NCBI GenBank assembly: GCA_945898275.1
Contig: CAMDHZ010000001.1
Span: forward strand, 1 to 64,000
From: Chitinophaga pinensis
GTDB lineage: Bacteria; Bacteroidota; Bacteroidia; UKL13-3
Direction: 5' to 3'
Length of the DNA stretch: 64,000 bases
Position numbers and translations under genes: made by a program. This document shows, one piece after another, positions 37,004-45,622 of this stretch. Every line of letters begins with the position of its first letter. Position 1 is the first letter of the stretch. Below the pieces are notes generated by a model, which saw only the letters and a program-made list of their open reading frames with translations, was not told the DNA's origin and did not search any database.

Positions 37004-37783
37004 ATGAATTTTGAATTTATCCTTGTAGAAAACCAATATGCCCCCCAAATAGCGCTTGTTCGGCTAAACAGACCAAAAGAACTTAACGCTTTGAACCTAC
37101 AATTGATGTTGGAATTGAAAAAAGCGCTTCAAGATTTGGATGAGGATGAAGAAGTTCGTTGTATTATTATAACTGGCAACCAACAGGCTTTTGCTGCTGG
37201 GGCAGATATTAAGCAAATGGAAAACAAAACAGCCATTGACTTATTAAAAATAGACCAATTTGAAACTTGGGATCAAATAAGGAAAACTAAAAAGCCAATT
37301 ATTGCGGCAGTTTCTGGATTTGCCCTAGGTGGCGGCTGCGAATTAGCCATGACCTGCGATATGATTGTGGCTTCTGAAACCGCAAAATTTGGACAACCCG
37401 AAATTAAAATTGGTATTATGCCTGGCGCAGGTGGCACGCAAAGGCTAACTAGGGCAGTTGGAAAAGCACTAGCAATGGAAATGGTGCTAACAGGTAAATT
37501 TATTTCTGCTGAAGAAGCTTTAAAAGCTGGCTTAATCAACAAAGTGGTGCCAGAAGAACTGTATTTAAATGAGGCAGTAAAATTGGCAACTGAAGTGTGT
37601 GCAATGAGTCCAATCGCTACAAGACTTGCAAAAGAAAGTGTAAACAAAGCTTTTGAAACCGGTTTGCAAGAAGGTTTGTTTTTTGAACGCAAAAACTTCT
37701 ACATGAGTTTTACCTCAGAGGATCAAAAAGAAGGAATGTCTGCATTTGTTGAAAAAAGAAAGCCGGACTTTAAAGGCAAATAA
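37004..37783 (+). CDS. Enoyl-CoA hydratase/isomerase family protein
   Basis: 259 residues of crotonase fold. It has VRLNRPKELNALN near the N-terminus, the oxyanion-hole segment QAFAAGADIKQMEN, the second one VSGFALGGGCELAMTCDM, and the catalytic Glu regions GQPEIKIGIMPGAGGTQRLTR. Both catalytic Glu positions of hydratases (PEIKIG and PGAGGT context) appear to be kept. It probably hydrates 2-enoyl-CoA in beta-oxidation or amino acid breakdown. It ends 7 bases before queA. Confidence 0.93.
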   Translation: MNFEFILVENQYAPQIALVRLNRPKELNALNLQLMLELKKALQDLDEDEEVRCIIITGNQQAFAAGADIKQMENKTAIDLLKIDQFETWDQIRKTKKPIIAAVSGFALGGGCELAMTCDMIVASETAKFGQPEIKIGIMPGAGGTQRLTRAVGKALAMEMVLTGKFISAEEALKAGLINKVVPEELYLNEAVKLATEVCAMSPIATRLAKESVNKAFETGLQEGLFFERKNFYMSFTSEDQKEGMSAFVEKRKPDFKGK

Positions 37784-37790
37784 ACAAGAA

Positions 37791-39023
37791 ATGAATCCAA
37801 AAGACATTTCAATAGACAATTTTTCATATGAATTACCTAATGAAAAAATAGCCAAATACCCTTTATCTCAAAGAGACAAAAGCAAATTACTGGTTTATCA
37901 AAATGGTGGAATTCGAGACCATGATTTTTCAGAAATAGGGGAACTTATTCCGAACGAAAGCCTTTTACTAATAAATAACACAAAGGTTATTCATGCTCGA
38001 ATACTTTTTAATAAAAGTTCGGGCTCAAAGATTGAAATCTTTTGCTTGCAGCCAGCCAATGGGAACTTTGAATCAATTTTTAACAGCAAAGGTTCTTGTG
38101 AATGGATTTGTATGGTGGGTAATGCCAAGCGTTGGAAAAACGAAGTTTTGATAAAGGAATTAACCTTAGCTGGCAGCAAAATTACAATTGAGGCCAAACA
38201 AATTGACCAAATACCCGATGGATTTATCATTCAGTTCAACTGGAATTCACCTAGTTTAACATTTGGTAAGTTACTTGAATATGCTGGAATCCTTCCAATC
38301 CCACCCTATTTAAATAGAGATGTTGAGGAAAAGGATGAGGCCCAGTACCAAACTACCTATTCGAAAGTTGAAGGCTCTGTGGCTGCACCAACTGCAGGTT
38401 TGCACTTTACTGAAAAGGTTTTTGAAAAACTAAAAACAAAAGGTGTTACCATTAGTGAACTTACATTACATGTAGGGGCAGGAACTTTTAGACCAGTAAA
38501 AGCTGCTAAATTGGAAAACCATGAAATGCATAGCGAGGCCATATTTGTTTCGCTAAAGGTATTAAGACAAATGCATACATTTTTGGAAGAAGAAAAACCC
38601 ATCATTGCTGTAGGAACAACTTCTTTAAGGACCATTGAAAGTTTGTATTGGTTTGGGGTAAAATTATTGTTTAAGAAAACAAGCTTTTCCGAAATTGAAG
38701 TTTCACAATGGGACCCCTACGAATTACCTAGTCATGTGAGTCCTGCTAAAGCCATAGAAGCGGTGATTTTGCATGCCGTGGAACATAACCAACAAGAAAT
38801 TAGCGGTACCACACAATTATTAATTGCACCAGGTTACAAAATCAAAATAGCCAATGCGCTTGTTACTAATTTCCACCAACCTGGCAGCACGTTATTGCTA
38901 TTGGTTGCGGCATTTGTAGGAAATGATTGGATAAAAGTTTATAACCATGCCCTTACCTATGATTACAGATTTTTGAGCTTTGGTGATGCTAGTTTATTAT
39001 TCAGAGATTCGATTAAACCTTAA
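37791..39023 (+). CDS. queA: S-adenosylmethionine:tRNA ribosyltransferase-isomerase
   Basis: 410 residues from the ATG at 37791; an in-frame start inside the preceding gene (37746) is rejected because the family begins near NFSYELPNEKIAKYPL. Motifs: LLINNTKVIHARI, GILPIPPYLNRD, YQTTYSKVEGSVAAPTAGLH and VTNFHQPGSTLLLLVAAF. It makes epoxyqueuosine on tRNA from 7-aminomethyl-7-deazaguanine. It is probably cotranscribed with the crotonase gene. The last 4 bases overlap the convergent K+ channel gene. Confidence 0.94.
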   Translation: MNPKDISIDNFSYELPNEKIAKYPLSQRDKSKLLVYQNGGIRDHDFSEIGELIPNESLLLINNTKVIHARILFNKSSGSKIEIFCLQPANGNFESIFNSKGSCEWICMVGNAKRWKNEVLIKELTLAGSKITIEAKQIDQIPDGFIIQFNWNSPSLTFGKLLEYAGILPIPPYLNRDVEEKDEAQYQTTYSKVEGSVAAPTAGLHFTEKVFEKLKTKGVTISELTLHVGAGTFRPVKAAKLENHEMHSEAIFVSLKVLRQMHTFLEEEKPIIAVGTTSLRTIESLYWFGVKLLFKKTSFSEIEVSQWDPYELPSHVSPAKAIEAVILHAVEHNQQEISGTTQLLIAPGYKIKIANALVTNFHQPGSTLLLLVAAFVGNDWIKVYNHALTYDYRFLSFGDASLLFRDSIKP

Positions 39024-40030
39024 ACCAACATTTTTTTAAGCGTGTTCATTTGCTCAGTATTTCCAAGTATAATCAACTTCATCCCAGCTTGCAATGGTAG
39101 ATTAATATTTGGATTAACTATATAAGAGCCATCCGCTTGTTTCAATCCTATAACATTAGCTCCAGTTACTTTTCTTATATTAAGGTCGACAATGTTTAAA
39201 CCATTCAATCTTTCCGTGAGTTTTTCTATTGGAAATTCTTCTAATTGAACGTCTGCACCAGCTTGACCAGACAATATATCCACAAACTCTTTTACATCAG
39301 GTCGCAAAATTAACGAAGCCATATGCGCTCCACCAATTTTATCTGGCATGATTACGTTTGAGGCCCCAGCCCGTTTTAACTTGCTGAAGGACGAACTGTC
39401 AGAGGCCCTGCTAATTATTAAAAGGTTTGGATTTAATCCTTTGGCTGTTAACGTTACAAAAACATTATCTGCGTCAGTGGGTAAAGTAGTAATGAGCGCT
39501 CGAGCGCGTTCAATACCAGCAGTTAAAAGAGCTTCATCTTTGGTTGCATCATCATTTAAATAATAAGGATGAGTTAGGTCAATTTCAGTTTCCAAAAGTT
39601 CTTTGCTATTTTCTAATATAACGTAAGGTAAACCATGAGATTTTAAGGTTTCACATGCCGCTTGACCGTTTCTTCCAAATCCACAAACGATAACATGGTC
39701 ATTTATGGCTGCAATTTTTGTTTTCATTCGTTTGATTTTTAGTTGGTAAAAAAAGTTTCCTTCTATCAGAAACCTGCTAATTAAGGTAATTGCATAGGCA
39801 AAAATCCCCAAATTTCCGATGATAAGAAAAATTGTAAAAACCCTCCCAGCATCAGATAAGGGGAAAATTTCACCATATCCAATTGTAGAAACGGTGATGA
39901 TAGTCATGTATAAGGCGTCCAAAAATCTAACCTCTTCAATCAAAATATATCCCAACACCCCAATGCTTATCGGAATCATAATCAATCCAAAGGCAAGAAT
40001 TATTTTCGAACGTAAACTTAAAGCATCCAT
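39020..40030 (-). CDS. Two-TM potassium channel with TrkA-N (RCK) regulatory domain
   Basis: About 336 residues from ATG 40030 (ATG 40039 adds three). There are two transmembrane helices flanking the pore with selectivity sequence TVSTIGYGEIFPL. A Rossmann RCK domain follows (HVIVCGFGRNGQAACETL), then a TrkA-C domain (LNGLNIVDLNIRKVTGANVIGL). This is the MthK/Kch architecture: K+ flow gated by a ligand such as Ca2+ or a nucleotide. It is convergent with queA and divergent from the Fur-family gene. Confidence 0.92.
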   Translation of the reverse strand: MDALSLRSKIILAFGLIMIPISIGVLGYILIEEVRFLDALYMTIITVSTIGYGEIFPLSDAGRVFTIFLIIGNLGIFAYAITLISRFLIEGNFFYQLKIKRMKTKIAAINDHVIVCGFGRNGQAACETLKSHGLPYVILENSKELLETEIDLTHPYYLNDDATKDEALLTAGIERARALITTLPTDADNVFVTLTAKGLNPNLLIISRASDSSSFSKLKRAGASNVIMPDKIGGAHMASLILRPDVKEFVDILSGQAGADVQLEEFPIEKLTERLNGLNIVDLNIRKVTGANVIGLKQADGSYIVNPNINLPLQAGMKLIILGNTEQMNTLKKMLV

Positions 40031-40085
40031 CGACTGCAAGTTATTTAATTTAGCCTTGAAATAATCAGATTTTTGTCAGTGTTTT

Positions 40086-40095
40086 GGTTTGAACC
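40086..40095. repeat. GGTTYRAACC palindrome element upstream of the Fur-family gene
   Basis: TTTTGGTTTGAACCAAAATT, the most symmetrical flank of all copies. It lies 10 bases upstream of the TTTG -33 element of the Fur-family promoter, in the 139-base divergent gap with the K+ channel gene. Confidence 0.8.
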
Positions 40096-40105
40096 AAAAT
40101 TTAAT

Positions 40106-40137
40106 TTTGAACTGATAATAATATGTCTTTACATTTG
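40106..40137 (+). promoter_or_regulatory. Predicted promoter of the Fur-family/peroxiredoxin operon
   Basis: TTTG at 40106-40109, a 20-base spacer and TACATTTG at 40130-40137 (TAnnTTTG). Transcription would start near 40144, inside the inverted repeat at 40145. Confidence 0.75.
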
Positions 40138-40144
40138 CAGAATA

Positions 40145-40160
40145 ATTCTTAACAAAGAAT
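40145..40160. promoter_or_regulatory. Candidate operator: ATTCTT-N4-AAGAAT
   Basis: A perfect 6-bp inverted repeat with a 4-base spacer. It overlaps the predicted transcription start and ends 9 bases before the ATG of the Fur-family regulator. AT-rich inverted repeats in this position are typical of Fur/PerR autoregulation; the binding protein is inferred. Confidence 0.5.
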
Positions 40161-40169
40161 AATTATTAA

Positions 40170-40607
40170 ATGATTTCAAGTTTAACCAAGATAAAGACTT
40201 CCCTTCAAGAATGCGGTATAAAAGTTACCCTTCCTAGGGTATATATTTATCAAACTTTGCTTGGTTTCAAACAACATCCTAGTGCAGAAGAGTTGTTCAG
40301 TAAGGTAAATAAAAAACACCCGGGAATTTCTCTAGCCACAATTTATAAAACACTAGAAGTATTGGTTCAAAACAAATTGATTTCTAAAGTAGTTACAGAT
40401 GAAGACAAGGTTAGATATGATCATCGAACCGATCAACACATTCACTTGTATTGCGAAAAAACCAAACAAATTTTAGACCATGAAGATCCTACGCTTGAAG
40501 CTATGGTACTAAGCTATTTCCAGAAAAATGGTATACCATCATTTGACATCCACCAAATTCAAATAAATATCAAAGGCGAATTACATATTCAAAATCAAAA
40601 AAAATAA
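40170..40607 (+). CDS. Fur-family transcriptional regulator, PerR-like, without CxxC zinc motifs
   Basis: 145 residues. It has a winged-helix DNA-binding half (VTLPRVYIYQTLL, AEELFSKVNKKHPGISLATIYKTLEVL) and a dimerisation half with YDHRTDQHIHLYCEK, where Asp and His residues could form the regulatory metal site. Only two Cys (15 and 94) are present, so both CxxC pairs that hold structural zinc in most PerR/Fur proteins are missing. It is 3 bases upstream of a peroxiredoxin gene in the same operon, which supports a peroxide-sensing role. Promoter and candidate operator are just upstream. PerR rather than Fur is an inference. Confidence 0.88.
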   Translation: MISSLTKIKTSLQECGIKVTLPRVYIYQTLLGFKQHPSAEELFSKVNKKHPGISLATIYKTLEVLVQNKLISKVVTDEDKVRYDHRTDQHIHLYCEKTKQILDHEDPTLEAMVLSYFQKNGIPSFDIHQIQINIKGELHIQNQKK

Positions 40608-40610
40608 ATT

Positions 40611-41255
40611 ATGACAATGTTAGTAGGAAAAAAGGCACCTCATTTTAGTGCCGATGCCGTTGTAAACGGCGGAGAGTTTGAAGAAAACTTCTCATTGAGT
40701 CAGTATGTTGGAAAGAAGCATGTTGTATTCTTCTTTTACCCATTAGATTTCACTTTTGTATGTCCAACAGAAATCATTGCATTTCAGGACAAAATTGCAG
40801 AATTTGAAAAGCGTGGCGTTCAAGTGGTTGGTTGCTCAATTGACAGCAAATTTTCTCATTGGGCTTGGTTAAATACCCCTAAAAACAACGGTGGTATTCA
40901 AGGGGTAGCCTATCCTTTGGTGGCAGACGTTAATAAAACTATTGCTACTAATTATGGTGTTTTGGCTGGTCGCTATACTTACAATGACAACGAAGAATTA
41001 GAATGGGTTGGCGATAATGGTGAAAATGCAGTTGCATACCGTGGCTTATTCTTAATCGACAAAAATGGTGTAGTTCGTCATCAAGTGGTAAACGATATGC
41101 CTTTAGGTAGAAATATTGATGAGGCATTACGCATGATTGATGCGCTTCAATACTTTGAGGAAAAAGGTGAAGTTTGCCCTGCTAATTGGGAGCAAGGCAA
41201 AGACGCAATGAATGCTACAGCCGAAGGTGTTGCTAAATATTTAGGCTCACACTAA
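40611..41255 (+). CDS. Typical 2-Cys peroxiredoxin (AhpC/TSA family)
   Basis: 214 residues. The peroxidatic Cys51 is in FTFVCPTEI and the resolving Cys189 is in EVCPANW near the C-terminus, the Prx1/AhpC layout. GVLAGRYTYNDNEE and RGLFLIDKNGVVRH are standard. It reduces hydrogen peroxide and organic peroxides in the cytoplasm with thioredoxin or AhpF. It is in one operon with the Fur-family gene (3-base gap) and closed by the terminator at 41273. Confidence 0.95.
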   Translation: MTMLVGKKAPHFSADAVVNGGEFEENFSLSQYVGKKHVVFFFYPLDFTFVCPTEIIAFQDKIAEFEKRGVQVVGCSIDSKFSHWAWLNTPKNNGGIQGVAYPLVADVNKTIATNYGVLAGRYTYNDNEELEWVGDNGENAVAYRGLFLIDKNGVVRHQVVNDMPLGRNIDEALRMIDALQYFEEKGEVCPANWEQGKDAMNATAEGVAKYLGSH

Positions 41256-41272
41256 TACACTTTTAATTTTCA

Positions 41273-41306
41273 AAAGACCTGTCAAGCTTTGGCTTGACAG
41301 GTCTTT
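41273..41306 (+). terminator. Intrinsic terminator after the peroxiredoxin gene
   Basis: Perfect 15-bp stem AAAGACCTGTCAAGC / GCTTGACAGGTCTTT with loop TTTG, followed by ATTTTTA. It lies 17 bases after the stop codon. Confidence 0.92.
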
Positions 41307-41313
41307 ATTTTTA

Positions 41314-41323
41314 GGTTCAAACC
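41314..41323. repeat. GGTTYRAACC palindrome element (intergenic copy)
   Basis: AGGTTCAAACCGAAA, 7 bases after the terminator stem and 23 bases before the next ATG, where a -33 element would be expected. Confidence 0.8.
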
Positions 41324-41346
41324 GAAATAATTATATTTTTGACCCA

Positions 41347-42636
41347 ATGAAACACTTGAATGTTTTGCTTTCTCTGGCTCTTTTTGCGAGCAAATTATTG
41401 GGTCAAACCGATACTGGAACCATTCACATTCCCTTAACCCAATATGCCAAAGATGAGCGTTTTGATAAATTCCAAATCACACTTGCTTTGTTTATTTGCA
41501 AAGGAGATACCATTGAAAGTTTGGATTATGAGGGCACACGCAAGTCTGAGGTTGTAATCATTAAAAAACCAAATGGATTTAAGGATTACGCCTATGGTTA
41601 TTTGTTCTTTAATGGCATTGTAAATAAGCTAAACCCAGGATATGTTACAGCCTTGGTTTGTAATCCCTATCACAAAAATCCAAGCTTGTTTTTAGACTTG
41701 AACCAAAACAACGATTTTACAGATGATAGCAGTTACATACTTCCCTATTTTGATGAAAAACCATTGGGTTTTGAAATTGCAAACGCCTCCTATCCCGAAG
41801 GAAAAATTAGGGTTGAATTAACGCGCAACAAACTCTTTGGACAGAAATATGAATTTAAAAAGCAACTCGATGAATACTATTCTTTGGCCTATGCCGGAAA
41901 GAAATTTATTGGGATGGAGTTTACCTACCGTGAGCAAAAGTACATTGCCCGAGTGGGTCAGGTTAAACTTGCCAAAGAATCCTTTAAAATTGCTTTGTTA
42001 GACGCTAATACCAATGGAATTTACAACGAACCCGGACTAGATAAAATCGTATTTGTAAATTCTAATGACACTGTTTTAGACGCTACTAATCCCTTGAATT
42101 ATGTGGTGTTTGCAAAATTGGGTCAACCCAATTATTTTGAAAAAAATGGTAGACTTTACAAAATACTGGAAGCAGATCCTGCCGGCAAGTTCATTCGGTT
42201 CAAACCTAGCAATGATACGGTTGAATTTAACCGAATAGCAGCGGGTAAAAAAGTTCCTAAGATTAAGTTTACCCTAGCGAAAGGAGAGAAACTTAACCTC
42301 AGAAAATTAAGAAGGAAATCAGTATATATATATTTTGGCAACAGAAATAGTAAGAATTTCAGGTCGGACACCATGATGTTACGCACCATTGCGGCATTAG
42401 ACACTAATAACCTAAAGGTGATAATGGTGTTGTACGTGAACAAAAGTTATGAGTTGCGCATATACAATACAGATGCAAAACCAAACTATTATTTGGCTTA
42501 TGGAAACAAAGAATTAAGCAGAAAATTGGGAATTGGAAGTGTTCCGCAAACACTGTTTTTGGGCAAACGAAGAAGGGTTAAACAATATGGATTAAAACCC
42601 GAAGAGTTTATTAGGAATTATCTTCCGCAAAAATAA
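41347..42636 (+). CDS. Exported protein of unknown function with thioredoxin-fold-like C-terminus lacking CxxC
   Basis: 429 residues, signal peptide ending near LLGQ (residue 20). Residues ~80-260 contain Ca-type asparagine/aspartate loops (LDLNQNNDFTDDSS, LLDANTNGIYNEPGLDKI). The last ~130 residues (LNLRKLRRKSVYIYFGNRNS ... LAYGNKELSRKLGIGSVPQTLFLGKRRRV) have the order of a thioredoxin fold, including a cis-Pro-like SVPQTLFL, but no CxxC. I do not recognise the family. It stands alone between a terminator and the convergent TPM gene. A GGTTYRAACC element is at 42197. Confidence 0.6.
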   Translation: MKHLNVLLSLALFASKLLGQTDTGTIHIPLTQYAKDERFDKFQITLALFICKGDTIESLDYEGTRKSEVVIIKKPNGFKDYAYGYLFFNGIVNKLNPGYVTALVCNPYHKNPSLFLDLNQNNDFTDDSSYILPYFDEKPLGFEIANASYPEGKIRVELTRNKLFGQKYEFKKQLDEYYSLAYAGKKFIGMEFTYREQKYIARVGQVKLAKESFKIALLDANTNGIYNEPGLDKIVFVNSNDTVLDATNPLNYVVFAKLGQPNYFEKNGRLYKILEADPAGKFIRFKPSNDTVEFNRIAAGKKVPKIKFTLAKGEKLNLRKLRRKSVYIYFGNRNSKNFRSDTMMLRTIAALDTNNLKVIMVLYVNKSYELRIYNTDAKPNYYLAYGNKELSRKLGIGSVPQTLFLGKRRRVKQYGLKPEEFIRNYLPQK

Positions 42637-42638
42637 GC

Positions 42639-43385
42639 TTACCAAGAGCCACCTGCGCCACCGCCACCAAAGCTTCCACCGCCAAAACCTCCAAAGCCTC
42701 CCCCACCGCTTCCGCCACCACCACTAAAGCCGCCGCCGCTAAAAGTTCCACCAAATGGAATGCCACCTAAAAATGGTCCACCAAAGCCTCTGTTTCTTCT
42801 TCCACCACCGCCTTTTCCAAAGAAGGAAATAAGGATAATGATAACTATAATGATGAGTACTAAAGGGAAATCATTCTTGCCCTTTGACTTCTTTTTGGCG
42901 TCTGCTTTGTATTCTCCAGCAGCAGCCTTCATTAAGTCATCGGTAGCAGTATCAAAACCTTCAAAGAAAGCATTTGCTTTAAAAGCTGGCTTGATGCGCG
43001 TTTCGATGATTCGCCTAGCAATAGCATCGGGTATGGCACCTTCTAAACCATAGCCAACTTGAATTCTAATTTTGCGCTCTTTTAGGGCAATAAAAATCAG
43101 AACCCCATTTCTTTTTTCTTTAGTACCAATTGCCCACTCATCCGCTATTCGATGGCTATACTCAAAATCGTCTTCGCCTTCTAAGGAATTTTCTATGACA
43201 ATGGCGAATTGGTTGGAAGTACTGTCTTCGTAGCGTAATAACTTTCTTTCTAATTGATTGATTTCTTCACTATTTAAAACCCCAGCAAAATCGTTTACCA
43301 ACCTTGGGGGATTGCTTTGCTTAGGAATTTCCTTTGCATTAATAAACAAAGGAAACAACAAGAACCAAAAAAATAGTTTATGCAT
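42639..43385 (-). CDS. TPM-domain protein with signal peptide and Gly-rich tail
   Basis: About 248 residues from ATG 43385 (a longer in-frame start at 43424 lies inside the upstream gene). It has a signal peptide (HKLFFWFLLFPLFINAK), a TPM (DUF477) domain (LVNDFAGVLNSEEINQLERK ... GVLIFIALKERKIRIQVGYG), a transmembrane helix (PLVLIIIVIIILISFF) and a Gly/Ser-rich C-terminus (GGGSGGGGFGGFGGGSF). It resembles YgcG. TPM proteins cluster with LemA; the role is uncertain (envelope stress or photosystem repair in relatives). It overlaps the next TPM gene upstream by 8 bases. Confidence 0.9.
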   Translation of the reverse strand: MHKLFFWFLLFPLFINAKEIPKQSNPPRLVNDFAGVLNSEEINQLERKLLRYEDSTSNQFAIVIENSLEGEDDFEYSHRIADEWAIGTKEKRNGVLIFIALKERKIRIQVGYGLEGAIPDAIARRIIETRIKPAFKANAFFEGFDTATDDLMKAAAGEYKADAKKKSKGKNDFPLVLIIIVIIILISFFGKGGGGRRNRGFGGPFLGGIPFGGTFSGGGFSGGGGSGGGGFGGFGGGSFGGGGAGGSW

Positions 43386-43824
43386 CTGGTTTCCCTCCAA
43401 ACGAAATCTCGTTGCTAAGTTCATTGGTATCGTCTTTATGGTAAGGAAAATTTACTTTTAATTTCTCACCAACTTTTTCAATGGCTCGAACCAAACCTTC
43501 TGTGTACTCAGATTTTACAAAGTGTGATTTCATGAGGTCTTTTTCTGCCTGCCAAAAGCTGTCATGCACAATGTCATGGATGCCTTTATCTCCAACAATG
43601 GCAAACTTTTTATCGAGTAAGGCTACGTAAATGAGCACCCCATTTTGTTGTTCCGTTTCATTCATTTTTAAAGAGAAGAACATCTCCTTGGCGCGGTCAA
43701 TTGGGTCGCCCGGACAATGTTCTTCTATATGAACGCGAATCTCGCCAGAGGTTGCTAATTCTGCCTGATGAATAGCCTCAACAATCTGGTTTTGTTCAGT
43801 AACACTAAAAAAATTCTTAGACAT
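43378..43824 (-). CDS. Cytoplasmic-type TPM-domain protein
   Basis: 148 residues, a second TPM domain (SGEIRVHIEEHCPGDPIDRA, GVLIYVALLDKKFAIVGDKGIH) without signal peptide or Gly-rich tail. It lies between lemA (5-base gap) and the exported TPM gene (8-base overlap), giving a lemA-TPM-TPM unit as in many Bacteroidota. The function is unknown. Confidence 0.88.
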   Translation of the reverse strand: MSKNFFSVTEQNQIVEAIHQAELATSGEIRVHIEEHCPGDPIDRAKEMFFSLKMNETEQQNGVLIYVALLDKKFAIVGDKGIHDIVHDSFWQAEKDLMKSHFVKSEYTEGLVRAIEKVGEKLKVNFPYHKDDTNELSNEISFGGKPDA

Positions 43825-43829
43825 TCTTG

Positions 43830-44423
43830 TTATTCAAATTTTACTTCAGGAGCTTTCTCTGCGCCTTTATCAGCTTCAAAATAACCTTTTTTGTCAAAGC
43901 CTAACATTCCAGCAAATAACACTTGCGGAAATGTGCGGATGTAAGTATTGTATGCTTTGGCCTCATTATTAAAATCTCCTCGCGCTACTGTAATTCGATT
44001 TTGAGTACTTTCTAATTGGGATTGCAATTCTTTGAAACTTTCAGTAGCACGCAGCTGCGGGTAGTTTTCAGTAATCATCATCAAACGGCCTAGCGCCTGA
44101 GATAACTCTCCTTGAGAAGCTTGAAACTTGCCAATTTGTTCTGGAGATAAGTTTGAAGCGTCAACTTTAATTGAAGTAGCTTTTGACCTAGCCTCAATCA
44201 CATCTGTCAGGGTTTTCTGCTCAAAATTGGCAACTCCCTTTACAGTACTCACCAAATTTGGAATTAGGTCTGCCTGTCTTTGGTATTGATTTTCTACATT
44301 CGACCAAGCACCCGAAACGGATTCTTGCTTAGTTACCATGTTATTGTAGCTGCCGCAGCCGCTCATAAACAATAACACAATTGCCGCACCAATGGCTAAT
44401 AGGATAATGGTTCCTCTGTTCAT
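43830..44423 (-). CDS. lemA: LemA family protein
   Basis: 197 residues from ATG 44423 (ATG 44471 is upstream and less likely). The N-terminal hydrophobic segment ends in M-S-G-C, a lipobox-like site. Then come YNNMVTKQESVSGAWSNVENQYQRQADLIPNLVSTVKG and long amphipathic helices of a coiled bundle, and FPQVLFAGMLGFDKKGYFEA near the end. It is membrane-anchored with the helices outside; the biological role is unclear. It is the first gene of the lemA-TPM-TPM operon. Confidence 0.93.
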   Translation of the reverse strand: MNRGTIILLAIGAAIVLLFMSGCGSYNNMVTKQESVSGAWSNVENQYQRQADLIPNLVSTVKGVANFEQKTLTDVIEARSKATSIKVDASNLSPEQIGKFQASQGELSQALGRLMMITENYPQLRATESFKELQSQLESTQNRITVARGDFNNEAKAYNTYIRTFPQVLFAGMLGFDKKGYFEADKGAEKAPEVKFE

Positions 44424-44548
44424 TTTAGTAATATTTACTCTTGGCAAGTTACAAATTATTAACCAAAACACCTTAAACCTGACAAATTGTACGCAAACTT
44501 GTATAAGCGGTAAAAATTCACAGATATTGCAGCCGAAAGTTTTACGAC

Positions 44549-45619
44549 ATGAGTTACAAGGCAGATTGTTTACATTTTAAAGGTCATATTCCATGCAAAC
44601 CGCATAAGCAGCATGGGTATCATTGCGATAACTGTGTGGCCTACACGCAGGTTTCGAAAAGAATTCTCATCATCAAATTGGGCGCAATTGGCGATGTTAT
44701 ACGCACTACTCCTTTGGTGTTAAAGTTTAAATCTCTTTACCCAAATTGCAAAATAACTTGGTTAACTTGGACACCAGACATTCTGCCTTCATCGCAAATT
44801 GATGAAATTTTGAAATGGGATTATAACAGCATTCTTTACACCCAACACAGTTCTTGGGATATTGCCATTAATCTTGACAAAGAAAAGGAAGCTGGTGCCT
44901 TGTTGAAAGTGCTTGACGCCAAAGAAAAATACGGATTTGTGCTAAAAGACAATGAGATTCAACCCATCAATGCCTTAGCACAACACAAGTTTGATACTGG
45001 CATGTTTGACGATGTGAGCAAGGCCAATACTAAAAGCTATTTAAAAGAGATTTTTGAGATATGTGGGTTTGAACACAAAGGTGAGCCTTATTTAATGGAT
45101 ACCCATGCCGAAAAAGGGTATAAATGGGATTTACCAAAAGATAAAAAAATCATTGGTTTAAACACAGGTTGTGGCGGCCGTTGGACAACCCGCTTGTGGA
45201 CCATAGACAAATGGGTAGAATTGGTAGGACAATTAAAGCAGCAACATCCAGATGCACATATTTTATTGTTAGGAGGAGAGGCAGAAGATGCCCGTAACAA
45301 AGAGATTCAGGCCCGCTCTGGTGCACATTACTTAGGCTACTTTAGCTTGTTTGAATTTATCAACCTAGTAAATCATTGCCATTTGGTAATCACGCAGGTT
45401 ACAATGGGCATGCACATCACTTTGGCCTTAGGAAAGAAGATTATTTTGATGAATAATATTTTCAATCCGAACGAATTTGATTTGTTTGGCAAAGGAGAAA
45501 TTGTAATGCCAGACAAAGCCTGTAAATGTTTTTACAGAGGCAGTTGTTTGGATGGAACCTCTTGTATGGAGGAACTACCGGCGGCTAAGATTGCCGCAGC
45601 GGTAGAGAGGCATTATTAA
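44549..45619 (+). CDS. Family 9 glycosyltransferase (heptosyltransferase-like) with N-terminal Cys/His motif
   Basis: 356 residues. A Cys/His-rich N-terminus (C7 ... C16-KPHKQHGYH-C26-DNC29) could hold a metal. The GT9 core starts at residue ~37 with RILIIKLGAIGDVIRTTP and contains GLNTGCGGRWTTRLWT and LITQVTMGMHITLALGKK. The C-terminus has a further Cys set (CKCFYRGSCLDGTSCMEE). GT9 enzymes add heptose or related sugars to lipopolysaccharide; the sugar here is unknown. The gene stands alone, facing bcp tail-to-tail at 3 bases. The ATG at 44549 is the first in the frame. Confidence 0.88.
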   Translation: MSYKADCLHFKGHIPCKPHKQHGYHCDNCVAYTQVSKRILIIKLGAIGDVIRTTPLVLKFKSLYPNCKITWLTWTPDILPSSQIDEILKWDYNSILYTQHSSWDIAINLDKEKEAGALLKVLDAKEKYGFVLKDNEIQPINALAQHKFDTGMFDDVSKANTKSYLKEIFEICGFEHKGEPYLMDTHAEKGYKWDLPKDKKIIGLNTGCGGRWTTRLWTIDKWVELVGQLKQQHPDAHILLLGGEAEDARNKEIQARSGAHYLGYFSLFEFINLVNHCHLVITQVTMGMHITLALGKKIILMNNIFNPNEFDLFGKGEIVMPDKACKCFYRGSCLDGTSCMEELPAAKIAAAVERHY

Positions 45620-45622
45620 ATA

